From Pseudoalteromonas sp. 3D05 (lineage in GTDB: Bacteria > Pseudomonadota > Gammaproteobacteria > Enterobacterales > Alteromonadaceae), in the NCBI RefSeq assembly GCF_002723455.1, contig NZ_PDUS01000012.1, positions 701 through 55,752 on the forward strand: DNA of 55,052 nucleotides. Direction: 5' to 3'. A program made the position numbers and the translations under genes. Positions 27,411-37,689 of this stretch are shown in pieces. Within the stretch, counting starts at the first letter, position 1, and each line of letters opens with the position of its first letter. Below the pieces are notes generated by a model that had not been told where the DNA came from, ran no database searches, and worked only from the letters and a program-made list of their open reading frames with translations.

Positions 27411-28582
27411 TTGCACTGGCTGATATTCGCGAGGCTTTAACGCCAAAACAATCAGCACAATTGTACGATGTGCCTCTATTGTACTGCGTGATCATGCTTA
27501 TTGGAGTTGGGTTTGTCATGGTGACGAGCGCATCTATGGCAACGGCTGATCGATTGTTCGACAATCCCTATCATATATCTATTCGTCACAGCATGTTTTT
27601 AGCCATGAGCTTTGTGCTTTTTTGGATTGCATGTAGTGTGCCTATGGATTGGTGGAAACGCTCTAACCCTTATTTGTTAATATTGGGCATGGTTTTATTG
27701 GTCATTGTGTTAATAGTCGGTCGTGAAGTAAACGGGGCTAAAAGATGGATACCGGTAGGCCCAATTGGCTTTCAAGTTGCTGAGGCTGCAAAGCTCTACT
27801 TTTTTAGTTACATCGCGGGTTACCTTGTTCGTAAACGTGCAGAGGTGCAAGAAAATATAAAGGGCTTTGCAAAGCCTATTGCAGTATTTGCCGTTTATGC
27901 TTTATTGATTTTGTTACAGCCTGACTTAGGGACGGTTGTGGTTATGTTTGTTACCACTGTGGGTTTGTTGTTTTTAGCTGGCGCTAAATTATGGCAGTTC
28001 TTTGCGTTAATCTTAACGGGAATTGGCTTAGTGGTTTTACTGATAATAGTAGAACCTTACCGTATGGCTCGTGTAGTTGGCTTTTTAGAGCCATGGGATG
28101 ATCCATTTGGCAAAGGTTATCAGCTAGTGCAATCGCTAATGGCCTATGGTCAAGGTGGTTGGTTCGGCCAAGGGCTTGGCAATAGCGTACAAAAATTACA
28201 ATATTTACCCGAAGCGCATAATGATTTTATTTTTGCTGTGATAGGCGAAGAGCTTGGTTTTGTTGGCGTGTTAAGTATTTTAACCGTGTTTTGTGTTTTA
28301 GTTTTTCGTGCCCTTTTAATTGGGCAACAGGCACTTAAATGTGGCAAAGAATATGAAGGTTATTTTTCATTGGCCATTGGAATTTGGTTTGCTTTTCAAA
28401 CCATGGTGAATGTGGGAGCCAGTGCCGGTATTTTACCGACTAAAGGGCTAACGTTACCTTTTGTATCTTATGGTGGTTCTAGCTTATTGATAATGACCAT
28501 TGCCGCAGGGATTTTATTCCGTGTTGATTTTGAAACAAAAATGGCAACTAAACAAGCAACATCCCGAGGAGGTAAGCGATGA
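27407..28582 (+). CDS. ftsW: septal peptidoglycan polymerase FtsW
   Basis: FtsW is the SEDS glycosyltransferase that polymerises lipid II at the septum with FtsI. The 391-residue protein has about ten membrane segments, a cytoplasmic N-terminus and the SEDS motifs: NGAKRWIPVGPIGFQVAEAAKLYF, LLQPDLGTVVVM, YQLVQSLMAYGQGGWFGQGLGNS and YLPEAHNDFIFAVIGEELGF, with LPFVSYGGSSLL near the end. It overlaps murD and murG as ATGA. Confidence 0.97.
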   Translation: MIALADIREALTPKQSAQLYDVPLLYCVIMLIGVGFVMVTSASMATADRLFDNPYHISIRHSMFLAMSFVLFWIACSVPMDWWKRSNPYLLILGMVLLVIVLIVGREVNGAKRWIPVGPIGFQVAEAAKLYFFSYIAGYLVRKRAEVQENIKGFAKPIAVFAVYALLILLQPDLGTVVVMFVTTVGLLFLAGAKLWQFFALILTGIGLVVLLIIVEPYRMARVVGFLEPWDDPFGKGYQLVQSLMAYGQGGWFGQGLGNSVQKLQYLPEAHNDFIFAVIGEELGFVGVLSILTVFCVLVFRALLIGQQALKCGKEYEGYFSLAIGIWFAFQTMVNVGASAGILPTKGLTLPFVSYGGSSLLIMTIAAGILFRVDFETKMATKQATSRGGKR

Positions 28583-29661
28583 GTAAAAAGCTAATCGTTG
28601 TTGCCGGCGGTACGGGCGGACATATTTTTCCTGGTATTGCTGTTGCCCAGCACCTGAAACAGCAGGGGTGGCAGGTAAGTTGGATTGGTACAGCTGATAG
28701 AATGGAAGCGCAGGTCGTGCCTAAACATGATATTGCGATTGATTTTATTAATGTTAAAGGCGTACGTGGCAACGGCTTAAAACGTTTAATTAAAGCGCCT
28801 TTTATGGTTATCAATGCCATTATGCAAGCACGCAAAGTATTAAAAAAGCAGCGTCCAGATGTGGTTTTAGCCATGGGAGGTTATGTGACTGGCCCAACGG
28901 GTATTGCAGCACGAAGCTTAGGAATTCCATTAGTGATCCATGAGCAAAATGCAGTAGCCGGAATGAGTAATAAGTGGCTGGCAAAGTGTGCAAATAAAGT
29001 GCTCGCTGCATTTCCTAGTGCATTTGAAAATGGCAAAAGTGAAGTTGTTGGCAATCCTGTTCGTCAAAGTGTGGCAAAGGTCGCAGCACGACATGCATCA
29101 AGTCCAATTAACGTATTAGTTGTGGGTGGTTCATTGGGTGCTCAGGTGCTTAATAGCACACTGCCTTCGACTTTTAAGGAATTATCTCAAATAACTGAGG
29201 TAAACGTGTGGCACCAAACAGGTAAAGGTCATCTCGATGGAGTTACTCAAGCCTATAAAGCCCACGCATTTAGCTCAGACCTAGTAAAGGCCGCTGAGTT
29301 TATTGATGATATGGATGCCGCGTATAGCTGGGCTGATATTGTTATTTGCCGTGCAGGCGCGCTCACAGTAAGTGAGATAGCCGCAGCAGGAAAAATGGCA
29401 TTGTTTGTGCCATTCCCACATGCAGTTGACGATCATCAAACCGCAAATGCGCAATTTTTAGTTGCTGCTGAGGCTGCATTATTAATGCCGCAAGGTGAAT
29501 TTAACCAAGCTAATATTGTCGATACCTTGAGACCTTATTTAGAACAGCCAAAATTAATAGATCAGATGGCGCAGCGCGCAAAAGCGTTAGCCACCATTGA
29601 TGCCACAGCGCATGTTGCACAGCACTGTGAGCAAGTAATAGATAAAAAGAGAATTGTGTGA
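28579..29661 (+). CDS. murG: lipid II synthase MurG (GlcNAc transferase)
   Basis: MurG adds GlcNAc to lipid I on the inner leaflet, producing lipid II. The 360-residue product has the N-terminal glycine-rich loop [17 protein letters not shown], the VVGNPVR segment, the second loop [12 protein letters not shown], and the UDP-GlcNAc site region [41 protein letters not shown] precedes the ATG. Its TGA overlaps the GTG start of murC. Confidence 0.98.
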   Translation: MSKKLIVVAGGTGGHIFPGIAVAQHLKQQGWQVSWIGTADRMEAQVVPKHDIAIDFINVKGVRGNGLKRLIKAPFMVINAIMQARKVLKKQRPDVVLAMGGYVTGPTGIAARSLGIPLVIHEQNAVAGMSNKWLAKCANKVLAAFPSAFENGKSEVVGNPVRQSVAKVAARHASSPINVLVVGGSLGAQVLNSTLPSTFKELSQITEVNVWHQTGKGHLDGVTQAYKAHAFSSDLVKAAEFIDDMDAAYSWADIVICRAGALTVSEIAAAGKMALFVPFPHAVDDHQTANAQFLVAAEAALLMPQGEFNQANIVDTLRPYLEQPKLIDQMAQRAKALATIDATAHVAQHCEQVIDKKRIV

Positions 29662-31121
29662 ACGAATTAAATAAACAAAGTGTGGGTGTAAATAACTCAT
29701 CACGACCAGCAATGCGACGAATCGACACTATCCACTTTATTGGTATTGGTGGCGCAGGGATGGGCGGTATTGCAGAAGTATTGGCTTTTGAAGGCTACCG
29801 TATCACAGGCTCAGATATAGCTCATAGCGCTATGACAGAGCGTTTAATTAAAGCGGGTGCTGAAGTGTTTATTGGCCACCATGCAAATAATGTGAAAGAT
29901 GCAAACGTGGTTGTTGTTTCAAGCGCTATTGATGAAACAAATCCTGAAATTATAGCTGCAAAAGCGGCGCGTATCCCAGTTGTACGTCGTGCTGAAATGC
30001 TGGCTGAGCTGATGCGTTTTCGTCACGGTATTGCGATTGCAGGCACACACGGTAAAACCACAACAACGAGCTTAATAGCCAGTATTTATGCTCAAGCAGG
30101 GCTCGATCCGACATTTATTATTGGCGGTTTACTTAATAGTGCTGGCAGTAACGCAAAAGTAGGTAAAAGTGACTTTTTAATTGCAGAAGCTGATGAAAGC
30201 GATGCATCATTTTTGCATTTACAACCCATGGTTTCAGTGATCACAAACATTGAAGAAGATCACATGGATACCTACGGTGGTAGTTTGGAAAAAATGAAAG
30301 ACACGTATGTTGAGTTTATCCATAATCTGCCATTTTATGGCTTAGCTGTGGTGTGTATTGATTCAAACGTTGCGGCAGAGCTAATTCCACGATTTGCTCG
30401 ACCCGTGATCACCTATGGCGAATCAGCAGAGGCTGATTACCGCATGCTTAACTTTAGCCAACAAGGCAATACCTGTTCTTTTACAGTACGTACCAAACAA
30501 GGTAATGACTTAACGATTCAGCTGAATATGCCAGGTAAACATAATGCTTTAAATGCGACAGCTGCTATTGCTGTTGCAAAAGATCAAAATATTTCGGATC
30601 AAGCAATTTTACAAGCCTTAGATAAGTTTGAAGGAATAGGCCGTCGTTTCCAACACTACGGTACGTTTGAAAATGAGTGCGGTAATGTCATGCTCGTTGA
30701 CGATTATGGTCATCACCCATCTGAGGTTGCAGCGACTATTGCAGCAGTACGTGAAGGGTGGCCAGATAAGCGTTTAGTGATGATTTACCAGCCACATAGA
30801 TTTAGTCGTACTCGTGATTTGTATGAGGACTTTGTTAAAGTACTTGCTGATGTTGACCAGCTATTACTACTCGATGTTTACAGTGCTGGTGAAGAGCCTA
30901 TTATCGGTGCTGATAGCAAGAGTTTATGTCGAAGCTTACGTCAGCGTGGCAAAGAGCCATTACACATAGCCAGTAATTCAGAGCTTGCAGGCGTATTAGC
31001 GAATATATTACAAGACAATGACTTAGTTTTAACGCAAGGGGCTGGTAATATAGGTCAATTAGTTAAACAGTTAGCGGCAACAGAGTTGTCGGTTGAACAG
31101 CTAAAGCAGGTAGAAGTATGA
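29658..31121 (+). CDS. murC: UDP-N-acetylmuramate L-alanine ligase MurC
   Basis: MurC starts peptide stem synthesis by adding L-alanine to UDP-MurNAc. The 487-residue product contains [17 protein letters not shown], the ATP loop [37 protein letters not shown] and [13 protein letters not shown]. The start is GTG at 29658 within a GTGA overlap with murG; it adds an 18-residue polar lead before the conserved [11 protein letters not shown], close to E. coli MurC (491). Confidence 0.97.
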   Translation: MNELNKQSVGVNNSSRPAMRRIDTIHFIGIGGAGMGGIAEVLAFEGYRITGSDIAHSAMTERLIKAGAEVFIGHHANNVKDANVVVVSSAIDETNPEIIAAKAARIPVVRRAEMLAELMRFRHGIAIAGTHGKTTTTSLIASIYAQAGLDPTFIIGGLLNSAGSNAKVGKSDFLIAEADESDASFLHLQPMVSVITNIEEDHMDTYGGSLEKMKDTYVEFIHNLPFYGLAVVCIDSNVAAELIPRFARPVITYGESAEADYRMLNFSQQGNTCSFTVRTKQGNDLTIQLNMPGKHNALNATAAIAVAKDQNISDQAILQALDKFEGIGRRFQHYGTFENECGNVMLVDDYGHHPSEVAATIAAVREGWPDKRLVMIYQPHRFSRTRDLYEDFVKVLADVDQLLLLDVYSAGEEPIIGADSKSLCRSLRQRGKEPLHIASNSELAGVLANILQDNDLVLTQGAGNIGQLVKQLAATELSVEQLKQVEV

Positions 31122-32038
31122 CACAACTCAATACACAATTTGGCAAGGTTGCAGTGCTATTGGGTGGCGACTCAGCAGAGCGTGAAGTGTCGATCAGATC
31201 GGGTCAAGCCGTATTAAGTGCTTTACAAGGTGCAGGTGTTGATGCGATTGCTTTTGATCCAAAAGAACAGCCATTGTGGCAATTAAAAGAGCTTGGCGTT
31301 GATCGGGTCTTTATTGCTTTGCATGGCCGTGGTGGAGAAGATGGCACTATTCAAGGCGCGCTTGAGTTTATGGGCTTGCCTTATACCGGAAGCAATGTTT
31401 TGGGCTCGGCATTAGCGATGGATAAAATTCGCTGTAAACACTTGTTTAAATCAGCAGGGCTCAGTACTGCGCCATATGCAGTTGTTGATAGCAAACGAGG
31501 TTTTGATACTGCAGCAATAATGAGCGACCTTAAAAAGGTGATGGTGAAGCCATCTCATGAGGGCTCGAGTATCGGTATGGCGCAAGCTAATACAGCTGAA
31601 GAATTGGAATTAGCCCTAACAGAAGCGTTCAAGTTTGATAACCAAGTGTTAGTGGAACAATGGATAACAGGTCGTGAATTTACAGTAACAGTGCTTGGTA
31701 ATGACGTTCAACCTGTGATTGAAATGACGACACCGAATGGTTTCTATGATTACCAAGCTAAGTATCAATCAACAACGACTCAATACCATTGCCCTGCAGA
31801 TTTATCAGTAGCGCAAACCAAATTATTGCAAGACATAGCGCTGCAAGCGTTTGACTTGGTGGGCGCAAGTGGCTGGGGTAGGGTTGATGCTATGCAGGAT
31901 GAGCAAGGGAATTTTTACCTGCTAGAGGTTAATACTGTGCCTGGCATGACAGAAAAATCATTAGTGCCGATGGCAGCAAAAGCAAACGGGGCAACTTTTG
32001 AGCAATTAGTTGTTCGCATTTTGGAGCAAACACTTTAA
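31118..32038 (+). CDS. ddlB: D-alanine--D-alanine ligase
   Basis: Ddl makes the D-Ala-D-Ala dipeptide used by MurF. The 306-residue product has the N-terminal [17 protein letters not shown], the [13 protein letters not shown] omega segment, the [16 protein letters not shown]-grasp strand, and [18 protein letters not shown] near the end. Its position between murC and ftsQ makes it the ddlB equivalent. It overlaps murC as ATGA. Confidence 0.97.
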   Translation: MTQLNTQFGKVAVLLGGDSAEREVSIRSGQAVLSALQGAGVDAIAFDPKEQPLWQLKELGVDRVFIALHGRGGEDGTIQGALEFMGLPYTGSNVLGSALAMDKIRCKHLFKSAGLSTAPYAVVDSKRGFDTAAIMSDLKKVMVKPSHEGSSIGMAQANTAEELELALTEAFKFDNQVLVEQWITGREFTVTVLGNDVQPVIEMTTPNGFYDYQAKYQSTTTQYHCPADLSVAQTKLLQDIALQAFDLVGASGWGRVDAMQDEQGNFYLLEVNTVPGMTEKSLVPMAAKANGATFEQLVVRILEQTL

Positions 32039-32039
32039 A

Positions 32040-32819
32040 ATGCATCCCCTTTTAGAAAAAGCAAAGCAGTTAAAACAGCAACTTAATTGGTCGCTGGTTT
32101 TTGGTATTAGTTTTTTTCTTGTTGTGGTGATTAGCTTAGTGCAGATCACCAGTGGGGTTCAGCAGTGGCTGGTGGACAATAAAGATGCGCAAATAAAGCA
32201 TTTAGCGGTCATGGGTAAGCCTAAGTATACGGATGAAAAAGCCATTATAATGGCAATAAAAAAGGCCGATTTATCCAGCTTTTTTGACTTGAACGTGACC
32301 CATGTTCAGCATCTAGTACAAGCGTTACCTTGGGTTGCCACTGCTTCTGTTAGAAAGCAGTGGCCTGATACATTACAGGTGTATGTTGTTGAACATCAAG
32401 CGGTTGCTGTATGGAATAGTGATTTACTGCTTAATAAGCAAGGTGAAGTGTTCCAAGCAAACAGTGAGCAACTTGATGAAGAGTTACCGCAGTTATATGG
32501 CCCAGAAGGCAGTGAGCACGAAGCGTGGACAGCCTATCAACAATTTGATGATATGCTGAGCTTAAACCAATTAAAGTTAACTAGTTTAGCCTTGTCTGAA
32601 CGGTTCTCATGGCAGCTTTGGCTTGATAATGGTATTCGCCTTAATTTAGGCCGAAAAGAAAAAGCAAAACGGGTACAGCGATTTATAGATGTCTACCCAC
32701 GTATGGAAAAGCGTGCAGATGCACAAGTAGATGTAGTGGATTTACGGTATGATACCGGCCTTGCAGTGAGCTGGAAGCTCCTGGAAGAAGCACAATTACA
32801 AAATAAGAGTAAGGCATGA
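32040..32819 (+). CDS. ftsQ: cell division protein FtsQ
   Basis: FtsQ recruits FtsB and FtsL to the divisome. The 259-residue product has one membrane segment at about residues 20-40, the POTRA region and the beta domain. Shared landmarks with E. coli FtsQ are ASVRKQWPDTLQVYVVEH, LYGPEGSEHE, LNLGRKEKAKRVQRF and VDLRYDTGLAVSWK. The frame is open from a TTG at 32010, but the ATG at 32040, one base after the ddlB stop codon, gives a sensible start. It overlaps ftsA as ATGA. Confidence 0.95.
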   Translation: MHPLLEKAKQLKQQLNWSLVFGISFFLVVVISLVQITSGVQQWLVDNKDAQIKHLAVMGKPKYTDEKAIIMAIKKADLSSFFDLNVTHVQHLVQALPWVATASVRKQWPDTLQVYVVEHQAVAVWNSDLLLNKQGEVFQANSEQLDEELPQLYGPEGSEHEAWTAYQQFDDMLSLNQLKLTSLALSERFSWQLWLDNGIRLNLGRKEKAKRVQRFIDVYPRMEKRADAQVDVVDLRYDTGLAVSWKLLEEAQLQNKSKA

Positions 32820-34048
32820 CTAAGTCAGCAGAAAGAAACCTAGTGATTGGATTAGACGTTGGCACCTCAAAAGTGGTGGCCACGGTTGGTGAAATCACCG
32901 CAGATAATAAGCTCAGTATTGTTGGAATTGGTAGCCAAGTATCCCACGGTATGGATAAAGGCGGCGTGAATGACCTTAACTTAGTGTCTGAATCGATTCG
33001 TCGTGCAATTGATGAAGCCGAGTTAATGGCAGATTGCCGTATTAGCTCTGTATATTTGGGTATTTCAGGGAAACATATCCAATGCCAAAATGAAAATGGC
33101 GTTGTTGCTATCAATAATACCGAAGTCACAGAAGAAGACGTTGAAAACGTAATTCATATTGCCCGCTCAGTGCCTATTTCAGCGGAACGTAAGATGCTGC
33201 ATGCGCTACCGCAAGAGTACAGCATTGATATGCAAGAGGGCATTAAAAACCCGCTGGGCATGAGTGGTGTGCGAATGGAAGCCAGAGCTCACATTATTAC
33301 GTGCTCAAATGACATGGCTAAAAATATTGAGAAATGTGTTGAACGCTGTGGCTTAGAGGTAGATCAGTTAATATTTACAGCGCTGGCATCATGTTACTCA
33401 GTTCTCACAGATGACGAAAAAGAGCTGGGTGTAGCGGTACTTGATATTGGTGGTGGTACAATGGATATCACTATTTATATTAATGGTGCTTTACGCCATT
33501 CTGCCGTGATTCCGGTAGCGGGCAATCAAGTTACTGGAGATATTGCGAAAATATTCCGCACGCCGATATCACATGCTGAGTCTCTCAAGGTACAATATGC
33601 GTGTGCAAGCAGTCAAATGGCCAGTAGTGAAGATACAATTGAAGTACCAAGTGTGGGTGGACGTCCAGCGAGACTTATGTCGCGCCATACGTTATCTGAA
33701 GTTGTAGAGCCACGTTTTAGAGAATTATTTGAACTGGCGATGGAAGAAATCCGTCGTTCAGGATTAGAAGACCAAATTGCAGCTGGACTTGTTATTACAG
33801 GTGGTAGTGCAAAAATGGCAGGGGCCATGGAAGTAGCTGAAGATATCTTCCAAATGCCAGTAAGAGTAGGTAAACCAATCGGGATGGTTGGTTTAACAGA
33901 TTATGTTGATGATCCTTCATATGCAACGGCGGTGGGCTTATTGCAATACGGCCGTACAATGCAATCGATGAATGCACAAAAGTCGAAACCTGAAGGTGAT
34001 AACAATTGGTGGAACCGTATTACAAAGTGGTTTCAAGGCGAGTTTTAG
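32816..34048 (+). CDS. ftsA: cell division protein FtsA
   Basis: FtsA is an actin-like ATPase that tethers FtsZ to the membrane and connects it to the later divisome. The 410-residue product shows IGLDVGTSKVVATVGE (phosphate 1), the FtsA-specific 1C domain, LDIGGGTMDITIY (phosphate 2), ITGGSAKMAGAMEVAEDIF (adenosine), and the C-terminal amphipathic membrane helix WWNRITKWFQGEF. It is 21 bases before ftsZ. Confidence 0.98.
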   Translation: MTKSAERNLVIGLDVGTSKVVATVGEITADNKLSIVGIGSQVSHGMDKGGVNDLNLVSESIRRAIDEAELMADCRISSVYLGISGKHIQCQNENGVVAINNTEVTEEDVENVIHIARSVPISAERKMLHALPQEYSIDMQEGIKNPLGMSGVRMEARAHIITCSNDMAKNIEKCVERCGLEVDQLIFTALASCYSVLTDDEKELGVAVLDIGGGTMDITIYINGALRHSAVIPVAGNQVTGDIAKIFRTPISHAESLKVQYACASSQMASSEDTIEVPSVGGRPARLMSRHTLSEVVEPRFRELFELAMEEIRRSGLEDQIAAGLVITGGSAKMAGAMEVAEDIFQMPVRVGKPIGMVGLTDYVDDPSYATAVGLLQYGRTMQSMNAQKSKPEGDNNWWNRITKWFQGEF

Positions 34049-34069
34049 TACTCAAGTCGGAGAGTAAAC

Positions 34070-35314
34070 ATGTTTGATATTATGGAACAACACAGCGAAG
34101 AAGCTGTAATAAAAGTAATTGGCGTGGGCGGTGGCGGCGGTAACGCTGTTGAGCACATGGTAAAACAACAAATTGAAGGCGTACGCTTTATTGCTGCGAA
34201 TACAGATGCGCAAGCATTACGTAATTCATCAGCAGACATTACAGTTCAACTTGGTACGCAAATTACATCAGGTTTGGGTGCAGGCGCAAATCCAGAAGTG
34301 GGTCGCAGCTCTGCAGAAGAAGATGCAGACACAATTCGCAACAGCCTTGAAGGTGCCGACATGGTATTCATCGCAGCCGGAATGGGCGGTGGTACAGGTA
34401 CAGGTGCTGCACCTGTCGTTGCTAAAATAGCGAAAGATTTAGGTATTTTAACGGTTGCTGTAGTTACACGTCCGTTTGACTTCGAAGGTAAAAAGCGTGC
34501 AGCAGCTGCTGAACAAGGTATTAATGAGTTGTCAGAAATTGTAGATTCACTTATTACAATTCCTAACAATAAATTGCTTAAAGTTTTAGGTAAAGGGACT
34601 ACACTATTAGATGCCTTCGCTAAAGCAAACGACGTGTTATTTGGTGCTGTGCAAGGTATTGCCGAATTAATTACCCGTTCTGGTTTGATCAATGTGGATT
34701 TCGCCGACGTACGTACTGTTATGTCAGCAATGGGCACTGCAATGATGGGAACTGCTTCAGCATCAGGTCCTGATCGTGCGCAAGAAGCCGCAGAAGCTGC
34801 TATCTCTAGCCCGCTATTAGAAGATGTTGACTTAACAGGTGCTAAAGGCATTTTAGTTAACATTACTGCGGGTATGGATATCGCGATTGAAGAATTTGAA
34901 ATCGTCGGTAATCACGTAAAAGCATTAGCATCTGAAAATGCAACGGTTGTTGTGGGTGCTGTTATCGACCCAGAAATGACTGATGAGCTGCGAGTAACAG
35001 TTGTTGCAACAGGTCTAGGTGGCGATCGTCGTCCACAATTTGGTATTGTTGATAATGGCTTTAAAAAAGCATCAGGCTCTGATGTAGCAAGCTCAACAAG
35101 CCAGACAAGCAGCAGTATGTATGTACCAAGCTTTGCAAGCCAAGGTAACAGCAGCCATGAAGTCGATAATGCTTCAACGACAGAAAAACAAGAATCAGGC
35201 ATGACGGCTCAAAGTGGTAGCGCAAAAACCACGGAAAGTGGTAAAACATCTGATAAGTCTGAAGGTGGTGATTACTTCGACATTCCTGCATTTTTAAGAA
35301 AGCAGGCTGATTAA
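34070..35314 (+). CDS. ftsZ: cell division protein FtsZ
   Basis: FtsZ is the tubulin-like GTPase that forms the division ring. The 414-residue product has [13 protein letters not shown], the tubulin signature [13 protein letters not shown], the [12 protein letters not shown]7-loop region, a variable linker rich in serine and threonine (about residues 330-400), and the conserved C-terminal peptide [14 protein letters not shown] that binds FtsA and ZipA. GGAGAG precedes the ATG. Confidence 0.99.
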   Translation: MFDIMEQHSEEAVIKVIGVGGGGGNAVEHMVKQQIEGVRFIAANTDAQALRNSSADITVQLGTQITSGLGAGANPEVGRSSAEEDADTIRNSLEGADMVFIAAGMGGGTGTGAAPVVAKIAKDLGILTVAVVTRPFDFEGKKRAAAAEQGINELSEIVDSLITIPNNKLLKVLGKGTTLLDAFAKANDVLFGAVQGIAELITRSGLINVDFADVRTVMSAMGTAMMGTASASGPDRAQEAAEAAISSPLLEDVDLTGAKGILVNITAGMDIAIEEFEIVGNHVKALASENATVVVGAVIDPEMTDELRVTVVATGLGGDRRPQFGIVDNGFKKASGSDVASSTSQTSSSMYVPSFASQGNSSHEVDNASTTEKQESGMTAQSGSAKTTESGKTSDKSEGGDYFDIPAFLRKQAD

Positions 35315-35347
35315 GCAAAATTATTTTTGCATGAAAAGTAAACAAAT

Positions 35348-35376
35348 TTGGCAGCTGGTCGTATCTGTGATATTAT
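35348..35376 (+). promoter_or_regulatory. putative lpxC promoter
   Basis: TTGGCA (35348-35353) and TATTAT (35371-35376) are separated by the ideal 17 bases in the 97-base ftsZ-lpxC gap. Transcription would start near 35383, about 30 bases before the lpxC ATG. Confidence 0.7.
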
Positions 35377-35411
35377 CCGCCGTCTAACTGTAACTATAAG
35401 TGAGCGAACCT

Positions 35412-36323
35412 ATGATTAAACAGCGTACGATTGCAGAAGTAGTCAAAGCCATAGGAATTGGACTTCATAAAGGTGAGAAGGTCACAATAACTCTCCGACC
35501 TGCGAGCGCAAATACTGGGATTGTATTTCGTCGTGTCGACCTTGATCCGGTTGTTGATTTTGAAACAACACCTGAAGCCGTTGGTGATACGCAGTTGTGT
35601 ACCTGTTTAACAAATAAAGATGGTGTTCGCTTATCTACGACTGAGCACCTTATTGCAGCGGTAGCAGCAATGGGGATTGATAATCTAATTGTAGAATTAG
35701 ACAGCTCAGAAGTGCCTATTATGGATGGTAGTGCATTACCATTTATATACTTGTTACAAAAAGGCGGGATTGAAGAGCAAAAAGTTGCTAAACGCTTTAT
35801 TCGTATCAAAGAAAAAGTACGTATTGAAGAAGGTGATAAATGGGCCGAGATTGAACCGTATGATGGTTTTCATATCGACTTTGAAATTGCCTTTGATCAC
35901 CCTGCAATCAATGAAAGCCGCCAACGTATTGGTTTAGATATTACGGCACAAAGCTTTACTGAAGAGATCAGTCGTGCACGTACATTTGGTTTTATGAAAG
36001 ATATTGAGTACATGCATGCTAATAACCTAGCGCTGGGTGGCAGCATGGATAACGCAGTTGTATTGGATGAGTTTAAAGTACTTAACCCAAATGGCCTGCG
36101 TTACAGCGATGAATTTGTTAAGCATAAAATATTAGACTGTGTTGGTGATATGTTTATGACTGGCCACAACATGTTAGGTAAAATTACTGCCTATAAATCG
36201 GGTCACGACTTAAACAATAAACTACTTCGCAAAATCATGGCAACTGAGTCAGCATGGGAGTGGGCAACATTTGAAACGCCTGTAACTATGCCAGCACCAG
36301 GCTTAGAAGTAGCCACAGCTTAA
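35412..36323 (+). CDS. lpxC: UDP-3-O-acyl-GlcNAc deacetylase LpxC
   Basis: LpxC is the zinc enzyme that commits UDP-3-acyl-GlcNAc to lipid A synthesis. The 303-residue product starts [19 protein letters not shown], as in E. coli, at the ATG 35412; a GTG at 35400 would add four residues and is less likely. Zinc-binding and catalytic regions are visible: [24 protein letters not shown] and, near the C-terminus, [10 protein letters not shown] and GHNMLG. A strong terminator follows. secA does not, unlike in many relatives. Confidence 0.98.
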   Translation: MIKQRTIAEVVKAIGIGLHKGEKVTITLRPASANTGIVFRRVDLDPVVDFETTPEAVGDTQLCTCLTNKDGVRLSTTEHLIAAVAAMGIDNLIVELDSSEVPIMDGSALPFIYLLQKGGIEEQKVAKRFIRIKEKVRIEEGDKWAEIEPYDGFHIDFEIAFDHPAINESRQRIGLDITAQSFTEEISRARTFGFMKDIEYMHANNLALGGSMDNAVVLDEFKVLNPNGLRYSDEFVKHKILDCVGDMFMTGHNMLGKITAYKSGHDLNNKLLRKIMATESAWEWATFETPVTMPAPGLEVATA

Positions 36324-36344
36324 TTGCTTGTACTATACAGTTAT

Positions 36345-36376
36345 AAAAAATGACGCTTAATAGCGTCATTTTTTTT
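36345..36376. terminator. terminator at the end of the dcw-lpxC cluster
   Basis: Six A, the stem TGACGCT/AGCGTCA with a TAAT loop, and eight T form an intrinsic terminator. The symmetry suggests it also ends the convergent yjjG transcript. Confidence 0.92.
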
Positions 36377-36402
36377 GCTTAACTTTTAACAACTCGCAGC
36401 TC

Positions 36403-37077
36403 TTACAGTTCCAATAAGCGCTGTAATTGCACCAACTCAGTAATTTTATACGTAGGCGTAATTGCTGGCGGTAGTTCAAACCCTGGGTGTTGCAACCAAC
36501 AGGTATCAATACCAGCATTCATACCGCCTAGGATATCGCTGCTTGCAGTATCGCCAACCATTAAAATATTTTCTTTATTAGGGTTACCCATTAATTTAAA
36601 GGTGTGATCAAAGATTTCAACCGCGGGTTTTGCAATTCCTACTTGCTCAGATATGACTAGCCAGTCGAACATATCCTTTAAGCCAGTGTGTTCCAAACGA
36701 CGCGCTTGTAGTTGAGTAAAGCCATTGGTAATAATACCTAACTTAGCGTGCGGTTTTAGCTTTTTAAGCAGCGTTTTAGCGCCTGGCAAAGACTCACAAA
36801 TTTCAGCCATCGCAGTTAAAAAATCATTATTAAGCTGTTGCGCAGGCACGTTAAGCTTATCGGCCCACTCACTAAATCGGGTGATTTGTAAATGCGTTGC
36901 AGAAATTTTATTATTTTGATAATCAAGCCATAAAGACTTATTCGTTAGTTGGTAGTGGGCATAATCTGCCTGAGTAAAATCTACATCGCGGGTTGCGAAC
37001 ATACGTCTGAGGCCTTCGAATGCATTGAAACTAAATAACGTTTCGTCGGCATCAAATAAAACATGGGTGTATTTCAT
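36403..37077 (-). CDS. yjjG: HAD-type pyrimidine nucleotidase YjjG
   Basis: YjjG dephosphorylates nucleoside monophosphates, preferring non-canonical pyrimidines, and protects DNA from their incorporation. The 224-residue product follows E. coli YjjG throughout: FDADETLF (aspartates 9 and 11), GIITNGFTQLQARRLEHTGL, VISEQVGIAKPAVEIFDH and MVGDTASSDILGGMNAG. It overlaps the end of yjjX by one base; both act in nucleotide pool cleaning. Confidence 0.94.
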   Translation of the reverse strand: MKYTHVLFDADETLFSFNAFEGLRRMFATRDVDFTQADYAHYQLTNKSLWLDYQNNKISATHLQITRFSEWADKLNVPAQQLNNDFLTAMAEICESLPGAKTLLKKLKPHAKLGIITNGFTQLQARRLEHTGLKDMFDWLVISEQVGIAKPAVEIFDHTFKLMGNPNKENILMVGDTASSDILGGMNAGIDTCWLQHPGFELPPAITPTYKITELVQLQRLLEL

Positions 37078-37631
37078 TACACCTCCTTTTTGTAAAGTTC
37101 AGGATGTAGAAAGGGCGCCATAGCCAGTGTAAGCGCTTGAGTATAGGTGCTTTGGCGTGTTGCATGATTATTTGTTAATAAGCCAATAGCGCCACCTTGT
37201 TGTTTGATATTTGTAGTATTGAACGCATCATCCATTACATCGCCAAGCTCTTGGCCCTCTAACAATGCATTATAATGCACTTGGGGCAGGGGTAAGTTGC
37301 AGCTGCGCCCAATACTTTGGGTTGCTGAATCGGCGATAACCACAAAGGCAAAGGTTGCAGGTCCGTAACTAAATTTGGCAGCGCCTCCTTCCATAGCGAC
37401 ATAAAAATCAGCTTGATGATGTTGTTGTGCATACGCTACGCGATTTTGCGCTCCAATGCGGGTTTCGTCTTCGCCTATGGGTTGATCTGGTACTTGAGAA
37501 GGGGCGTGTATGCCGATGCACTTGATTTCGTGCTCAGGGAAAAATGCAGTGAAAATGTGTTTGGCTGCATTGATTTTAACTGGGTTTTTTGAGCCAACAA
37601 TAATGTTTAGTATTTGGGTATGAGAGTTCAT
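37077..37631 (-). CDS. yjjX: inosine/xanthosine triphosphatase YjjX
   Basis: YjjX hydrolyses ITP and XTP to avoid their incorporation into nucleic acids. The 184-residue product has VGSKNPVKINAAKHIF at the start, QPIGEDETRIGAQNRV, FYVAMEGG (with the catalytic acidic segment) and the GGAIGLLTNNHATRQSTYTQA C-terminal block typical of the NTPase_I-T family. It precedes yjjG in the same transcript; this house-cleaning pair is a logical unit. Confidence 0.93.
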   Translation of the reverse strand: MNSHTQILNIIVGSKNPVKINAAKHIFTAFFPEHEIKCIGIHAPSQVPDQPIGEDETRIGAQNRVAYAQQHHQADFYVAMEGGAAKFSYGPATFAFVVIADSATQSIGRSCNLPLPQVHYNALLEGQELGDVMDDAFNTTNIKQQGGAIGLLTNNHATRQSTYTQALTLAMAPFLHPELYKKEV

Positions 37632-37689
37632 ACACTACTCCTTTACGTTGCAAAGCAGTAGTGTACTTTAATTGTATTAAAAGTATATT

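Noticed and set aside
32010..32039. TTG start giving FtsQ ten more residues
   Set aside because: It lies inside ddlB, and the ATG at 32040 fits the family better.
34246..34863. Minus-strand frame of 205 codons inside ftsZ
   Set aside because: It is a shadow of the highly biased ftsZ codons; rich in serine and proline with no domain features.
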